A stretch of DNA of 64,000 bases from Photobacterium jeanii (GCF_001650345.1 NZ_LVHF01000029.1:248001-312000), one strand, 5' to 3'. Positions 26,914 to 36,537 are shown, counted from the stretch's first letter. The notes: generated from the letters alone by a model not told the origin. Numbers and translations are program-made.

Positions 26914-27708
26914 ATGAAAATACACCACTTACGTAGCGCAACTTTTGTTATTGAATCTGGCGAACATTTTATTTTGATCGACCCTATGCTGGGCGAAAAA
27001 GGTTCCTTACCACCTTTTTCTATGGTCCGCTTTAAGTTAGAGCGCAATCCAACCGTCGACTTACCTGATAATGCCGAACGTCTACTGAGTAAAGTCACCC
27101 ACGCCTTGATTACTCATAGCCAAACTTTCGGATTTAAACCCCTTCAACACAGCGATCATTTAGATCCCGCAGGTGAACGCTTTTTAATTGAGAAGAATAT
27201 TCCTGTTATCACACCTCTCAAAGACAAAAGTTATTTAGAAAAATACGGTATCACCGTTTCCCACGGCATTGATGACTGGCAAACCCTAGACTTTCTTGAT
27301 GGCCAAATCACCGCAATACCGGCACAGCACGGGCACGGTTGGATCCACAAAATGATGGCAAATGGCAGCGGTTTCTTTTTAGCGCTACCAAACGAACCGT
27401 CTATTTATATCAGTGGTGATACTGTACTAACTGAAAATGTAAAACGTGCTCTTACCGAATTAAAACCTGATATTACTGTGGTCGCCGCTGGGCAAGCACA
27501 GATGGATGTCGGTCAACCTCTATTGATGCCAACCGATGAAGTCATGGAGTTCATTAAACTGTCACCGGGGCAAGTTATCGCTAATCATATGGAAGCTTTA
27601 AACCACTGCCCTGTCGACCGACCAACGCTTCGCCAATCACTACAAGCGCAAAATTTAAGTGAGAAAGTCTTCATTCCGAGCGATGGTGATGTTCTTGAAT
27701 TTGCTTAA
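26914..27708 (+). CDS. MBL-fold metallo-hydrolase (UlaG/UPF0173-like)
   Basis: A 264-residue metallo-beta-lactamase-fold hydrolase. It opens like the UlaG group (MKIHHLRSATFVIESGEHFI, then LIDPMLGEKGSLPPF). Metal-ligand candidates are the HSDHLD motif (around 79-84), His in AQHGHGW, Asp in YISGDTVL and His in VIANHMEAL. The usual compact HxHxDH is not seen: THSQTFGFKPLQHSDHLD places the first His ten residues away from HSDH, so the site is stretched or altered. I start at ATG 26914 (AAGG 9 bases upstream); an in-frame TTG at 26890 has no site. It is divergent from a GlxA-like regulator. The substrate is unknown. Confidence 0.85.
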   Translation: MKIHHLRSATFVIESGEHFILIDPMLGEKGSLPPFSMVRFKLERNPTVDLPDNAERLLSKVTHALITHSQTFGFKPLQHSDHLDPAGERFLIEKNIPVITPLKDKSYLEKYGITVSHGIDDWQTLDFLDGQITAIPAQHGHGWIHKMMANGSGFFLALPNEPSIYISGDTVLTENVKRALTELKPDITVVAAGQAQMDVGQPLLMPTDEVMEFIKLSPGQVIANHMEALNHCPVDRPTLRQSLQAQNLSEKVFIPSDGDVLEFA

Positions 27709-27723
27709 AACCAATGAAAGATA

Positions 27724-27752
27724 AAAAAGGGGAGCCAATTCGGCTCCCTTTT
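27724..27752. terminator. Bidirectional terminator between metallo-hydrolase and C25 protease
   Basis: GGGAGCC (27730-27736) pairs with GGCTCCC (27742-27748) around a 5-base loop, with an A-run before and a T-run after. It lies between two convergent genes and can end both. Confidence 0.9.
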
Positions 27753-27785
27753 GCTTTAGTACAATAATGAATCAATAGTCAGCGA

Positions 27786-30647
27786 TTATTGAACAATCAT
27801 GGTATGCATTGATGATGAAGATTTACCTTTATCGTCAGTTACCGTTAATTGGAACGTCAATACTGCATTAGTAGCAGGTGTCAGTGCGTAAGCATAGCTG
27901 CTGTTTGGGTATGCAATTTCTGTTTTAGGACCAGAAACTTGGCTCCACTGATAGCTGCTAATCGTACCGTCTGGATCTGAAGATTTACGCCCATCCAACG
28001 CTGCCCATTGAGAGAATGAAGCCACTTGCTGCTTCGCCACGTGTGCGATTGGCGCTTTGTTGTTATCTTCATTCTTCGCTTTAACAACGATCGTTTGGAT
28101 CGCAGAGTCAGTATTGCCCTGCTCATCTGTGATCGTTAGTTTAAACTTCAGTGTGGTACTGAAATCAGGCGTAATCGCATAAGCATAGCTTTTAGTTGCG
28201 TGATCAACGCGTACTTTTGGGCCTTCAACTTGCGTCCACTGATAGCGCACGTTAGTGCCTTGCTCGATAACAGATTGAGTACCATCAAGTGCTACCCACT
28301 GATAAGCTGGCGCAACTTGGCTTGCCGCTACTTTCGCTTTCAGTTCAGTGTTACCACCTACCGTAATGTTACCTTCGTAAGCTGTTGCGTTGTGCTCAGT
28401 CACTGTTACTGTCATTGACTCAGTCGGCGCAATGTCAAAGTGCGCAACACCGTTTTCATCCGTTGTTACAACATGAGATTGACCAGACTTCTCAACCAAG
28501 GCTACGCGTGCATCTTTAAGACGGTTGCCATTAGTTTCAACCACAACATCAAAGGCTGATTGGCTACCACTCTCCATGCTTTGAGGGTAAGTGACAGTCA
28601 GCTCTTGAGGACGATCAGTACGTAGTTCAAGTTCAGGATCACCGAACCAGCTAAAGAAACGAGCGGTTGATAATGCTGTACCGCGAGTGCCGTAATGACC
28701 AAATAAACGGTGCTTAGCACGGTTCATTGCCATGGCTGGGCGCCATGATACAGGGTAAATATCGCTCGACCAGTTACCGTCATAGTCATCCCAGAAGCTA
28801 TCCATGATCGCTGCATGCATTAAATCGTTGTAGCCTGAGTAGCTCACGCGAACCGCACCAGTAAAGCCTACAGCACCACCATTCGGGTTACGCATCCAAG
28901 ACTCAGCAAATGAGTCCTTACCATCGAACCAACCCGTTGCACAGTTAAGGCTGAAAACAACTGGCGACATGTTGCCATTGGCTAAACCATTTACTTCTGT
29001 CGCAGTGAAACGAGGATCAGCCCACCCCGAACCATCGGCATAACCGTGGTCACGGTGCATCACTAAGCTAACCCCTTGGTTAATCGCATTCGTGATTTGA
29101 ACATGGTTACCGTTACCTTGGTTTTTCCACGCTTGTGGCACTACACTTGGTGGTAATACACGTGCACTACCGTAATCCCAGCCACCGTATTTCAGCTCTT
29201 TAGTTAGATCTGCATCCCACTGAAGCGCGGTGTGAATATTAAAGCCTTTGTTAAATAGGTCGCCACGACCCGCAAAGAAATCAAAATCAGGACCTAAGAA
29301 ATCAGCTACGCGATGGAGATCTTCCATAAACATGCGGTCTGCTTTTCTGTTTCCGTCATTATCTTGATACTGACCGGCTAACAGAACGTCTTTGTACCGC
29401 TGAGAATCTGTAGGTGTTTTCTCGTAGTTAATTGTACGCGTCACCATGCTAGTGATTTGTGCTTCAGTATCACCCGGTAAACGACCTAACACTAAGTCAG
29501 GGTATTTATCATTACCGTCTACTAACGTGTACTCAAAGTCAGTATGCCACTTGTGGTTTGCACCGTGATAACCGTGACCTGTAATTTCCCAGCCAGGAAT
29601 ATCTTCATGATCACCAACAAATAGCACATACGAGGTCATCGTACCCTTGCTGTAAGAATCAGAGATGTACTTTTTGATGTCAGCTTGGGTATTACCCGTT
29701 TCCGTCACCGTTGCAACATGTACTTGGTAGCCTTTCTGACGCTTCCATGCCGCCAGTGGTTCAATCGCATCTTTGAAACGATCTGCGGTAATGATCAGGT
29801 AATCTGCTTTCTGTGCCGGTGTTAGTGCCGCATTATTTGGATTTTGCTTTCCCGCAGGCACAGCCGAAGCAGCTTGCTCTGCTTTGGAACGAATATCGAG
29901 CACAGCATTGGCTGGTGCCTCAAAGCCTAATTGATCTGCTCGCTTAGCACGCGAACCTTGGCTTTCGGATAGAACGTAATTAACGTGAAAACGTACTTTT
30001 TTTGCAAAGCGGATGGTTTTTGAGATTGGATCAAAATCCATTGGGCGATATGAAATTACCGCATAACTCTTACCGCGAACACGTACAGTTTCAACAACTG
30101 AAACAGGAGGCAATTGAGTATCTGCAACTAAACCGTATGCTTCTTCATCTTTAACGAATGGCATATTTTGGTCTGGACGAGTGCCATCCATTTCAACTAC
30201 ATCTGGGAAAGGTAATTGAACAGGATCAACAACAGTATCTTCAAACGTTTTAGACCATTCAACATCATCAATAATAATATCTAACTTCGCACCATCTGGA
30301 ATACGAACCATTTGTTGGTAACCCGTCAGGTTCGGTTTACCCGGCTCTACTGGACCGCCGCCATCAGGTAAGATAATACGATCGTAAACATTACCATCCG
30401 CCATTTTCACTTTAGCCATAGTTAACGATGTTAATTTCGCTTCAAACATCGCTTTACTACTATCAACGCTTAATAATGAAAAATAAGGGCTGGCTTGTTC
30501 TTCATCTGCAATAGCTGCAACATCTGCAGCCAAATCAAAGTTGATAACGCGCTCATTAAAGATTGAAGCATCAACATGCTCCACTGCAAATGAGGAATTA
30601 GAAAATAACGCGAGAGTTAAGAGTAACCTCGTTTTATTTAATTTCAT
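27786..30647 (-). CDS. Secreted gingipain-like C25 cysteine peptidase with two C-terminal PKD-like repeats
   Basis: A 953-residue exported protease. The order is a signal peptide (1-21), an N-terminal prodomain like the gingipain propeptide (about 22-275), then the peptidase C25 domain (about 280-670) starting ADYLIITADRFKDAIEPLAA. The catalytic dyad is readable: His534 in MHRDHGYADG and Cys569 in SLNCATGWFDG, 35 residues apart as in gingipains. After it come an Ig-like segment (about 680-765) and two PKD-like repeats (about 775-856 and 866-953), each with YQWxQVxGPK and a SYAYAxTP motif. There is no type IX secretion C-terminal signal, so it is probably Sec-exported and perhaps released by type II secretion. 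GGAGA precedes ATG 30647. The gene is monocistronic. Confidence 0.88.
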   Translation of the reverse strand: MKLNKTRLLLTLALFSNSSFAVEHVDASIFNERVINFDLAADVAAIADEEQASPYFSLLSVDSSKAMFEAKLTSLTMAKVKMADGNVYDRIILPDGGGPVEPGKPNLTGYQQMVRIPDGAKLDIIIDDVEWSKTFEDTVVDPVQLPFPDVVEMDGTRPDQNMPFVKDEEAYGLVADTQLPPVSVVETVRVRGKSYAVISYRPMDFDPISKTIRFAKKVRFHVNYVLSESQGSRAKRADQLGFEAPANAVLDIRSKAEQAASAVPAGKQNPNNAALTPAQKADYLIITADRFKDAIEPLAAWKRQKGYQVHVATVTETGNTQADIKKYISDSYSKGTMTSYVLFVGDHEDIPGWEITGHGYHGANHKWHTDFEYTLVDGNDKYPDLVLGRLPGDTEAQITSMVTRTINYEKTPTDSQRYKDVLLAGQYQDNDGNRKADRMFMEDLHRVADFLGPDFDFFAGRGDLFNKGFNIHTALQWDADLTKELKYGGWDYGSARVLPPSVVPQAWKNQGNGNHVQITNAINQGVSLVMHRDHGYADGSGWADPRFTATEVNGLANGNMSPVVFSLNCATGWFDGKDSFAESWMRNPNGGAVGFTGAVRVSYSGYNDLMHAAIMDSFWDDYDGNWSSDIYPVSWRPAMAMNRAKHRLFGHYGTRGTALSTARFFSWFGDPELELRTDRPQELTVTYPQSMESGSQSAFDVVVETNGNRLKDARVALVEKSGQSHVVTTDENGVAHFDIAPTESMTVTVTEHNATAYEGNITVGGNTELKAKVAASQVAPAYQWVALDGTQSVIEQGTNVRYQWTQVEGPKVRVDHATKSYAYAITPDFSTTLKFKLTITDEQGNTDSAIQTIVVKAKNEDNNKAPIAHVAKQQVASFSQWAALDGRKSSDPDGTISSYQWSQVSGPKTEIAYPNSSYAYALTPATNAVLTFQLTVTDDKGKSSSSMHTMIVQ

Positions 30648-31478
30648 GATTGTCTCCTGTATGTGTTGTGTAATATTGCTTTTTTATGGAAATACAAAGC
30701 CATCAAAAGAGCGCAACGAAGATACGTTACACCTCTTAAGGCTTCGTTATTCCAAGACTTACTTGTGCCTCTTATTTTTTGTTTTATTGATTAAATAAAA
30801 AGCCAGGTAATTTTTATAAATTGTTATTATTTTAGACATAACAATTGAGTTATACGCCATAGGCATAAAGTGAACGTAAAATAAGGATCACCCCTTATAA
30901 TAATGAATGAAACACGCAACTACCCACCCAAATCACAAAGCACCACACTATTGCAAGTCATTGTTTAGTATCAGGTAAATATGAAACTTTATAATTAAAA
31001 GCACCACATTATGAATGTAGTGATAGTTCCATCATTCTCAATTTCAATTAATTCATTTGTTATGTCTGATAATTTAGATATGTCATAAATATAGAAATAG
31101 ATAGCAAAAATCTACATGCACACTCTGCTTTTGTAATACAAATGTGATATTACTCTAATAAATATTAGAAACGATCTTATTTAACTTGTTTATTTTGACT
31201 CAGTTAAAGAAGGTCAAATCAACAAAAAAATATTATTGAACCTATCAACAAAGTCATTTTAAATAATAAAGAGATACACTCACCACATTTATAATCTTAG
31301 GATTAATTTATAAAGCCAATCTCACACCTTCGCAAAGTAAAACGATTACAAGAAATACATAACCAATTCAAAAAACAGCTGAACTCAAAAATACTAAGCC
31401 ACGATCTAGTACGTACTCTGTCATGTTCAAGGAAACATCGACACTGACTCAATGAATGAAAACCCTAAGTAAGTGGCA
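30648..31478. other. Long AT-rich gene-free region upstream of the C25 protease
   Basis: About 830 bases, much richer in A and T than the flanking genes, with no credible reading frame. It must contain the protease promoter. The only structure I can name is a 9-bp inverted repeat with one mismatch (31002-31010 and 31014-31022). A small RNA cannot be ruled out. The size of the gap suggests a complex control region. Confidence 0.45.
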
Positions 31479-31480
31479 TA

Positions 31481-31509
31481 AAAAAAGCCAACAGCAAAGC
31501 TGTTGGCTT
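31481..31509 (-). terminator. Rho-independent terminator of the serine hydrolase gene
   Basis: On the minus strand AAGCCAACAGC, a 3-base loop and GCTGTTGGCTT are followed by a run of T. It lies 78 bases past the stop codon. Confidence 0.92.
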
Positions 31510-31586
31510 ACATAATCAATCAACACATTATCGAGACAAACTTAATATAACCAATAGCCAGTTAAGTTTGTTTGTACTCAAGCTCG

Positions 31587-32978
31587 CTATTTTACGTTCT
31601 GCGCCGCTTCTGCAGCAGTAAAGGCACCATCAATCACGTTAAAGAAAGTCGCAATCATGCTTGGACCAGATGCTTTACCAAAGCTCGAAAAAATAGAAAG
31701 CGTGTTACCTGTTGTCCAGTCAATCACATTGTACTGACCGTTTACACCAACCATCGCTGAAATCTTACGGCCGTTAATGTGTACCGTACGGAATTGGTTA
31801 GTATAAAAACCTTTAGGATCGGCAACTTGCTCTTGGTTATCTTTGTATGCCCATGCACTGCGAACTTCATCATTACCATCACGCACCGCATCAACAAACC
31901 ATTTAGGCACTAACTGCTCACCTTTAAAGTTTTTACCGCCGTGAGACATAATCTGCGCCATCAACGCAAAGTCACGAGCGGTTGGGTTCACGCCTCCGCT
32001 ATACGGCATACGCCCATGATTTAAGTCTGAATACACAGCAAGCGGAGTTTGAAATCCACCTTTAGTCCAAAGCTCAGTTTCCATGAACTCATTAAAGGTT
32101 TGTCCTGTCGCCTGCTTAATTGCACGCTCGGTTGCTAGGCCAAGGATTTCAGTGTTAACACACTTGTAGTTATAACCTTCACCATGAGCATTTCCTAATT
32201 TCACTTTATCGGCTAATACAGTGAGGAAATCTTCGATCCCATCTAAGCGACCATGTGCACCTTGCTTGTTGATCTGGTTACCATTTTCATCGGTATCAAA
32301 GCCGTTATAACCCGCAGCAAGAGGCATAGCCCAATCCCATGTTGACCACTCACCCATTGACCAATGGTAACCATTTTCATCATCGTATTTAGCATCAATG
32401 GTGCGCACACCCGCTCGCATATCAGCAAAGTGTTGCACTGTCGCACCTTCTAATGGCGAACCTTTGAATTCAGGGATCCATTTCTCGATAGGGTCACTCA
32501 TATTCAAGTAACCTTTTTCCATCGCAATCGCAGCTGTCATCGCTGTAAATGACTTACCTGCTGACATTGCATGGTTTGCGGTATTGATATCAGTACCGTT
32601 CCAGTAATCTTCAGCCATGATCTTACCTTCACTATCCATGAGCACGAAGTTATGGATGTTGGCGCGATCACGCATAAAAGAATACAGATCCATCATCTTA
32701 GTACCACCAAATACCTGCACTTTAGTGATATCAACTTGGGTATCAGACGCCACCATTGGCGCTTTGTCTTTTGCATTATTCGCGATGTAAGCATGCTTAT
32801 GGTAAAGATGCGCATCAGGATAAGTAAACGCGCCTAAGTGCGCCATTTCCCAATTCGCAATTCCTGCACCAAACTGATTCAAGCCAACTTCCACGTCCTT
32901 CACAGGCTCGTGATAGGTGACAGCATTAACATTAAACGCAGACATAGCTACAACAAGCGCAATAAGTGATTTTTTCAT
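31587..32978 (-). CDS. Exported SxxK serine hydrolase (beta-lactamase / NylB-like family)
   Basis: A 463-residue protein with a Sec signal peptide (1-19, cut after VNA) and a serine beta-lactamase-like fold (PF00144 type). The nucleophile motif S-x-x-K is Ser139-Lys142 (AMSAGKSF). The second motif is the Tyr region YNYKCVNTEILG (around 270-281), and the family's conserved ...GRMPYSGGVNPTARDFA follows. The closest known type by memory is 6-aminohexanoate-dimer hydrolase/esterase, so an amidase or esterase is likely. True antibiotic resistance is unlikely. GGGG precedes ATG 32978. It lies 126 bases after the adenine deaminase in the same direction, so some read-through from the riboswitch transcript is possible. 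Confidence 0.85.
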   Translation of the reverse strand: MKKSLIALVVAMSAFNVNAVTYHEPVKDVEVGLNQFGAGIANWEMAHLGAFTYPDAHLYHKHAYIANNAKDKAPMVASDTQVDITKVQVFGGTKMMDLYSFMRDRANIHNFVLMDSEGKIMAEDYWNGTDINTANHAMSAGKSFTAMTAAIAMEKGYLNMSDPIEKWIPEFKGSPLEGATVQHFADMRAGVRTIDAKYDDENGYHWSMGEWSTWDWAMPLAAGYNGFDTDENGNQINKQGAHGRLDGIEDFLTVLADKVKLGNAHGEGYNYKCVNTEILGLATERAIKQATGQTFNEFMETELWTKGGFQTPLAVYSDLNHGRMPYSGGVNPTARDFALMAQIMSHGGKNFKGEQLVPKWFVDAVRDGNDEVRSAWAYKDNQEQVADPKGFYTNQFRTVHINGRKISAMVGVNGQYNVIDWTTGNTLSIFSSFGKASGPSMIATFFNVIDGAFTAAEAAQNVK

Positions 32979-33104
32979 CTTGATACCCCTAAACGGTAAC
33001 TGGGTATCGAGAACTCAACCCAGCAAATACTTCGATATTGAACACTTTACACAAAAGATACTTCAACATCAAACATTTCACTGGGGAGATATCAATTTAA
33101 GCCA

Positions 33105-34109
33105 TCAATGCTTCGCTACATACATCTCTACTTGAGCGCGATAATTTGCTTTAAGTTCATCACTAATAAAGCTGCCGTTAATCGCATTAATCGTAAATTG
33201 TGCTAACTCTCGCTTACTCATTGGGTGTGCCTGATTTACCGCTAAGAAGTTATCCGTCATATAGCCACCAAAATACGCAGGATCATCAGAGTTAATGGTC
33301 ACAGCAACACCTTTGCGAAGAAGATCGGCGATATTGTGTTGGACCATTTCATCGAAAACGCACAGTTTAATGTTAGAAAGCGGGCAAACCGTTAACGGCA
33401 TTTTGCTTGCAATGAGAGCGTCCAGTAATTGCGGATCTTCAACGCAGCGAACACCGTGATCAACACGACTCACCCCTAACATCTCTACCGCATCCACAAT
33501 ATTCTGTGCCGGTCCTTCTTCTCCAGCGTGAGCTACAGTCAGTAAGCCTGCTTCTCTAGCTTGTTGGAATACACGCTTAAACTTCTCTGGCGGATGCCCT
33601 TGTTCGGAAGAATCTAAACCAACACCAATAATTTTATCTTGATGCTTAAGAATTGATTGCAATGTCTCTATCGCGCTTTGCTCTGATAAATGACGTAAAA
33701 AACACGCAATGATCTGCGAGGTAATGCCCAGCTTTTCACGCCCATCTTCCATCGCACGGTAAATACCATTAATCACAGTGTCGAAGTGAATACCGCGCTC
33801 AGTATGGGTTTGCGGATCGAAAAAGATCTCGGTATGAATAACATTATCAGCTTTGGATTTCTCCAAGTACGCCCACGTCAGATCATAAAAATCTTGCTCA
33901 GTAATCAGAGCATTAGCACCTTGATAGTAGATATCTAAGAAAGATTGTAGATCTTCAAACTCGTAAGCTTTACGCAGTGCTTGGGGGGATTGATATGGAA
34001 TGTCGATGTTGTTTCGTTGCGCTAACTCAAACAATAACTCTGGCTCAAGCGAACCTTCGATATGTAAGTGCAACTCTACTTTTGGTAAACCCTGAATAAA
34101 TGCGTTCAT
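33105..34109 (-). CDS. add: Adenine deaminase (adenosine-deaminase family, type 2)
   Basis: Zinc hydrolase of 334 residues that should convert adenine to hypoxanthine in the cytoplasm. Metal ligands are His14 and His16 ([10 protein letters not shown]), a His in VAHAGEEGP, and Asp in [11 protein letters not shown]; the acid Glu lies in the HAGEE motif. Segments such as [11 protein letters not shown] and [14 protein letters not shown] match the bacterial enzymes (for example Pseudomonas PA0148) that prefer adenine to adenosine. An adenine-type riboswitch lies in the leader, which independently points to adenine as the substrate. The ribosome site is weak (GGGA about 8 bases before ATG 34109), as may suit a controlled leader. 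Confidence 0.93.
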   Translation of the reverse strand: MNAFIQGLPKVELHLHIEGSLEPELLFELAQRNNIDIPYQSPQALRKAYEFEDLQSFLDIYYQGANALITEQDFYDLTWAYLEKSKADNVIHTEIFFDPQTHTERGIHFDTVINGIYRAMEDGREKLGITSQIIACFLRHLSEQSAIETLQSILKHQDKIIGVGLDSSEQGHPPEKFKRVFQQAREAGLLTVAHAGEEGPAQNIVDAVEMLGVSRVDHGVRCVEDPQLLDALIASKMPLTVCPLSNIKLCVFDEMVQHNIADLLRKGVAVTINSDDPAYFGGYMTDNFLAVNQAHPMSKRELAQFTINAINGSFISDELKANYRAQVEMYVAKH

Positions 34110-34195
34110 ATTCTTATCCCACTATTGTTATGGCTATGGTGGATGCAATAACTCTAAGAATAGGAACAAATTGGAGAAAAATGAACGCCATTACA

Positions 34196-34226
34196 AAGAG
34201 TCAGATCCACGGTGATCTCAACTCTT
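34196..34226 (-). promoter_or_regulatory. Candidate expression-platform hairpin of the adenine riboswitch
   Basis: On the minus strand AAGAGT + AGATC pairs with GATCT + ACTCTT around a 6-base loop. The first arm shares 3 bases with the 3' strand of the riboswitch P1 stem, so the two cannot fully form together. Adenine binding should favour P1 and open this hairpin. Only a weak U-run follows, so termination is not certain and a translational effect is possible. Confidence 0.5.
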
Positions 34227-34290
34227 CGTAATCAGCACTTTAAGGGAGCTGGTAGAGACCCCCAAACCATATCATTGGGGTTATACGAAG
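34224..34290 (-). promoter_or_regulatory. Adenine-sensing purine riboswitch aptamer upstream of add
   Basis: A 67-nt purine-riboswitch aptamer on the minus strand, 114 bases before the add start. P1 is CUUCGUA (34290-34284) with UACGAAG (34230-34224). P2 is CCCAA.../...UUGGG with loop GAUAUGG, followed by the J2/3 core GUCUCUACC. P3 is CAGC/GCUG with L3 CUUAAAG. The base that selects the ligand, in GA-Y-UAC, is U (position 34231 on the plus strand is A), which means adenine rather than guanine. The core is nearly identical to the Vibrio vulnificus add riboswitch, and the gene it controls is the same. Confidence 0.95.
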
Positions 34291-34363
34291 CAAACACCCA
34301 AAATTATACGGAAAAAATCAAGATTAGCTAGAGCTGGATAAATTGACCAAACACCATCAAGCG

Positions 34364-36499
34364 CTAACTCAACCGTACCGCTATCCCATTTATATCAAAA
34401 CTTCCGGCTTCGCCCATGCCACGTTCATTAACATCGATTGACGTTAAAACATTATAGTTAGATGCAAATACTCCGCCTAAGGTTGCCTCGCCTTGTTCAG
34501 GATACCACCAGCTAAGATCGGCGACGGCGACATTCGGGGCTAGCTTGTCATCCAGCTTAAGTATTTGCTGAATTGCATGCCCATTAGCAGCCTCTATTGT
34601 CACCTTTTGCCCTTCCACTAAACCATATTGCAAGGCGGTATCAGGATGCACTCTAACCAAAGGTTGCGGCTCAGATTCACGAAGCTGAGTAATTTGACGA
34701 CCGTGAGAAAACATATAATGTTTTGATTTTGCCGTTGTTAACCGCAATGGAAAGTCAGGGTTTTCTGGTATTGCTCTGTAGGTTGGTACTGCATCTTTCC
34801 CTAACTTTGCCAGTGTTTGGCTGTATAACTCAACTTTGCCACTAGCGGTAGGAAAACCTTGAGTAAGGTATTTTCGATAACGTTTCGGAGTGGTTTCTAG
34901 TGTTTCTTCAGGCGTAACGACTTGCTTCGCCCTTAACTTAGCAAAATCTAAGTCTGAGCTATGATTTGAAATAGCCGGATCGGCTCCCAAAAATGCATTC
35001 CAATATTGAGTTTCATCATGCGCTGGCATAACGCCCATCGCCGCACCAATATCAGCAATGATTTGGTGATCAGAACGGGCTTCACCGACTTGGCTCAATT
35101 TAGGTTGGAAGCGCACGCTGCCATCGTTACCTTGAGTTATCCCTTCGTATTCGAGAAAACTGGCTGCAGGGAAGACAATATCAGCCATCATTGTCGTTGG
35201 GGTCATAAACAATTCGGATACCGCCAAAAACTCAAGCCGCGAGAAAGCTTGGTGCACAGCATGCGTATCTGGCCAACTGAGCAACGCATTCGCCCCAACA
35301 ATAAACCCAGCTTTTACTGGCTCTGCCCCGCCTTCCAATATCGCTTTAGTGATCCCTTGATTGGTTGCGCGGAAATATTCAGGGAGCACGGGCGTACCAG
35401 CACTTTTAGCTCTGTGCTCAGCAGAGATCGCATCGACATCGCAATCATCATAAGGCCAGCGACCAGAGATTAACGATGGTTCTTGGCTGCAGAATTGCCC
35501 ACCAGGTACATCTAAGTTACCCGTTATTGCCATTAAGCAGGCGATAGCTCGATTTACCTGAAAGCTGTCAGCGTTATGATCTAACGCATTACCACTAACA
35601 ATCACCGCAGGTTTTGCCTCTGCATACAGGCGAGCCGCAGCTTTAATTTCGATCGCGCTAAGCCCTGTCTCTTGGACTAATGCAGATAACTCATAATTTG
35701 CCACATGCTGTTTGAGCTCAGTAAAACCTTCACACCATTGCGCCACAAATTGTGCATCGTAAATCTGCTCTTCAATGATGACTTTCAACATGGCTAGTGC
35801 CAGTGCTAAATCACTCCCTGGTGTGAGTGGCAACCAGTGATCTGCCTTTTGGCTATGGCGAGTACATTGAGGGTCTATCGCAATAGTTTTCGCCCCCGCT
35901 TTAACCGCTATTTTCAATGCTTTGACATCGTTAAAACGCGTTTTGTATTTGTTCACACCCCACAGCAAAATGCATCGCGTTTGGGCACTAATGTCATGAG
36001 ATGGGTTATAGCCTAAGGTATATTCCCGTCCAAGCTTGGTCGGTGCCCAACACACGGTTTCAGGACCTACAATATTGGCTGTTTTCATTCCATTTGCTAG
36101 GCGAAGTAATTGGGTATTAATAAAGTCTTTCGAATGACCATAAGCCATAAAGACACTGTTATTCCCCCACTGCTGCTGAGTTTGCTGTAGCTGCTTAGCA
36201 GTGTAATCAATCGCTTCTTGCCAGCTAATCGCTTGCCATTGCCCACTTCCCTTTTCACCCACGCGTTTAAGCGGTTGAGTTAATCGCTGTGGGTGATTCA
36301 TAATTTCCAGCACATGGCGCCCTTTTCGGCATAACTGACCTCGCGACACAGGATCAGTTTTATCACCCATGACTTTCATTTTCCCGTCGGCTTGTTGAGA
36401 AACAATTAAGCGACAGCCACCACCACAAATATTACAGCTAGTATTGAACTGCTTATGTTGCTGCGGTGCCAATGGTTTGAAATCAGAGAAATGAAACAT
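34364..36499 (-). CDS. Stand-alone molybdopterin (Mo/W) oxidoreductase, acetylene-hydratase-like
   Basis: A 711-residue enzyme of the DMSO-reductase superfamily. The N-terminal [4Fe-4S] site is C22-x2-C25-x3-C29-x27-C57. The metal ligand is probably Cys150 (GPETVCWAPTKLG). The C-terminal domain contains HGRQITQLRESEPQPLVRVH and ADLSWWYPEQGEATLGG. There is no twin-arginine signal, so it is cytoplasmic, and no FeS or membrane-anchor subunit follows. The general layout recalls acetylene hydratase and thiosulfate/polysulfide reductase-like proteins, but I cannot assign a reaction. GGAG precedes ATG 36499. It lies 38 bases after an NhaC-type antiporter gene in the same direction, so the two form an operon. 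Confidence 0.85.
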   Translation of the reverse strand: MFHFSDFKPLAPQQHKQFNTSCNICGGGCRLIVSQQADGKMKVMGDKTDPVSRGQLCRKGRHVLEIMNHPQRLTQPLKRVGEKGSGQWQAISWQEAIDYTAKQLQQTQQQWGNNSVFMAYGHSKDFINTQLLRLANGMKTANIVGPETVCWAPTKLGREYTLGYNPSHDISAQTRCILLWGVNKYKTRFNDVKALKIAVKAGAKTIAIDPQCTRHSQKADHWLPLTPGSDLALALAMLKVIIEEQIYDAQFVAQWCEGFTELKQHVANYELSALVQETGLSAIEIKAAARLYAEAKPAVIVSGNALDHNADSFQVNRAIACLMAITGNLDVPGGQFCSQEPSLISGRWPYDDCDVDAISAEHRAKSAGTPVLPEYFRATNQGITKAILEGGAEPVKAGFIVGANALLSWPDTHAVHQAFSRLEFLAVSELFMTPTTMMADIVFPAASFLEYEGITQGNDGSVRFQPKLSQVGEARSDHQIIADIGAAMGVMPAHDETQYWNAFLGADPAISNHSSDLDFAKLRAKQVVTPEETLETTPKRYRKYLTQGFPTASGKVELYSQTLAKLGKDAVPTYRAIPENPDFPLRLTTAKSKHYMFSHGRQITQLRESEPQPLVRVHPDTALQYGLVEGQKVTIEAANGHAIQQILKLDDKLAPNVAVADLSWWYPEQGEATLGGVFASNYNVLTSIDVNERGMGEAGSFDINGIAVRLS

Positions 36500-36537
36500 G
36501 GCTAACTCCTTAATATCCAGTGCTCTAACAGGGTAAA

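Noticed and set aside
27786..30647. Type IX secretion of the C25 protease
   Set aside because: No C-terminal sorting domain is seen, and such systems belong to Bacteroidetes.
31587..32978. Antibiotic-resistance beta-lactamase
   Set aside because: It has the SxxK fold but lacks the typical class C/A signature set; an esterase/amidase role fits better.
34224..34290. Guanine-specific reading of the purine riboswitch
   Set aside because: The ligand-selecting base is U, not C, and the controlled gene is adenine deaminase.
34364..36499. Selenocysteine in the Mo/W enzyme
   Set aside because: The ligand position holds a normal Cys codon and no in-frame TGA is seen.
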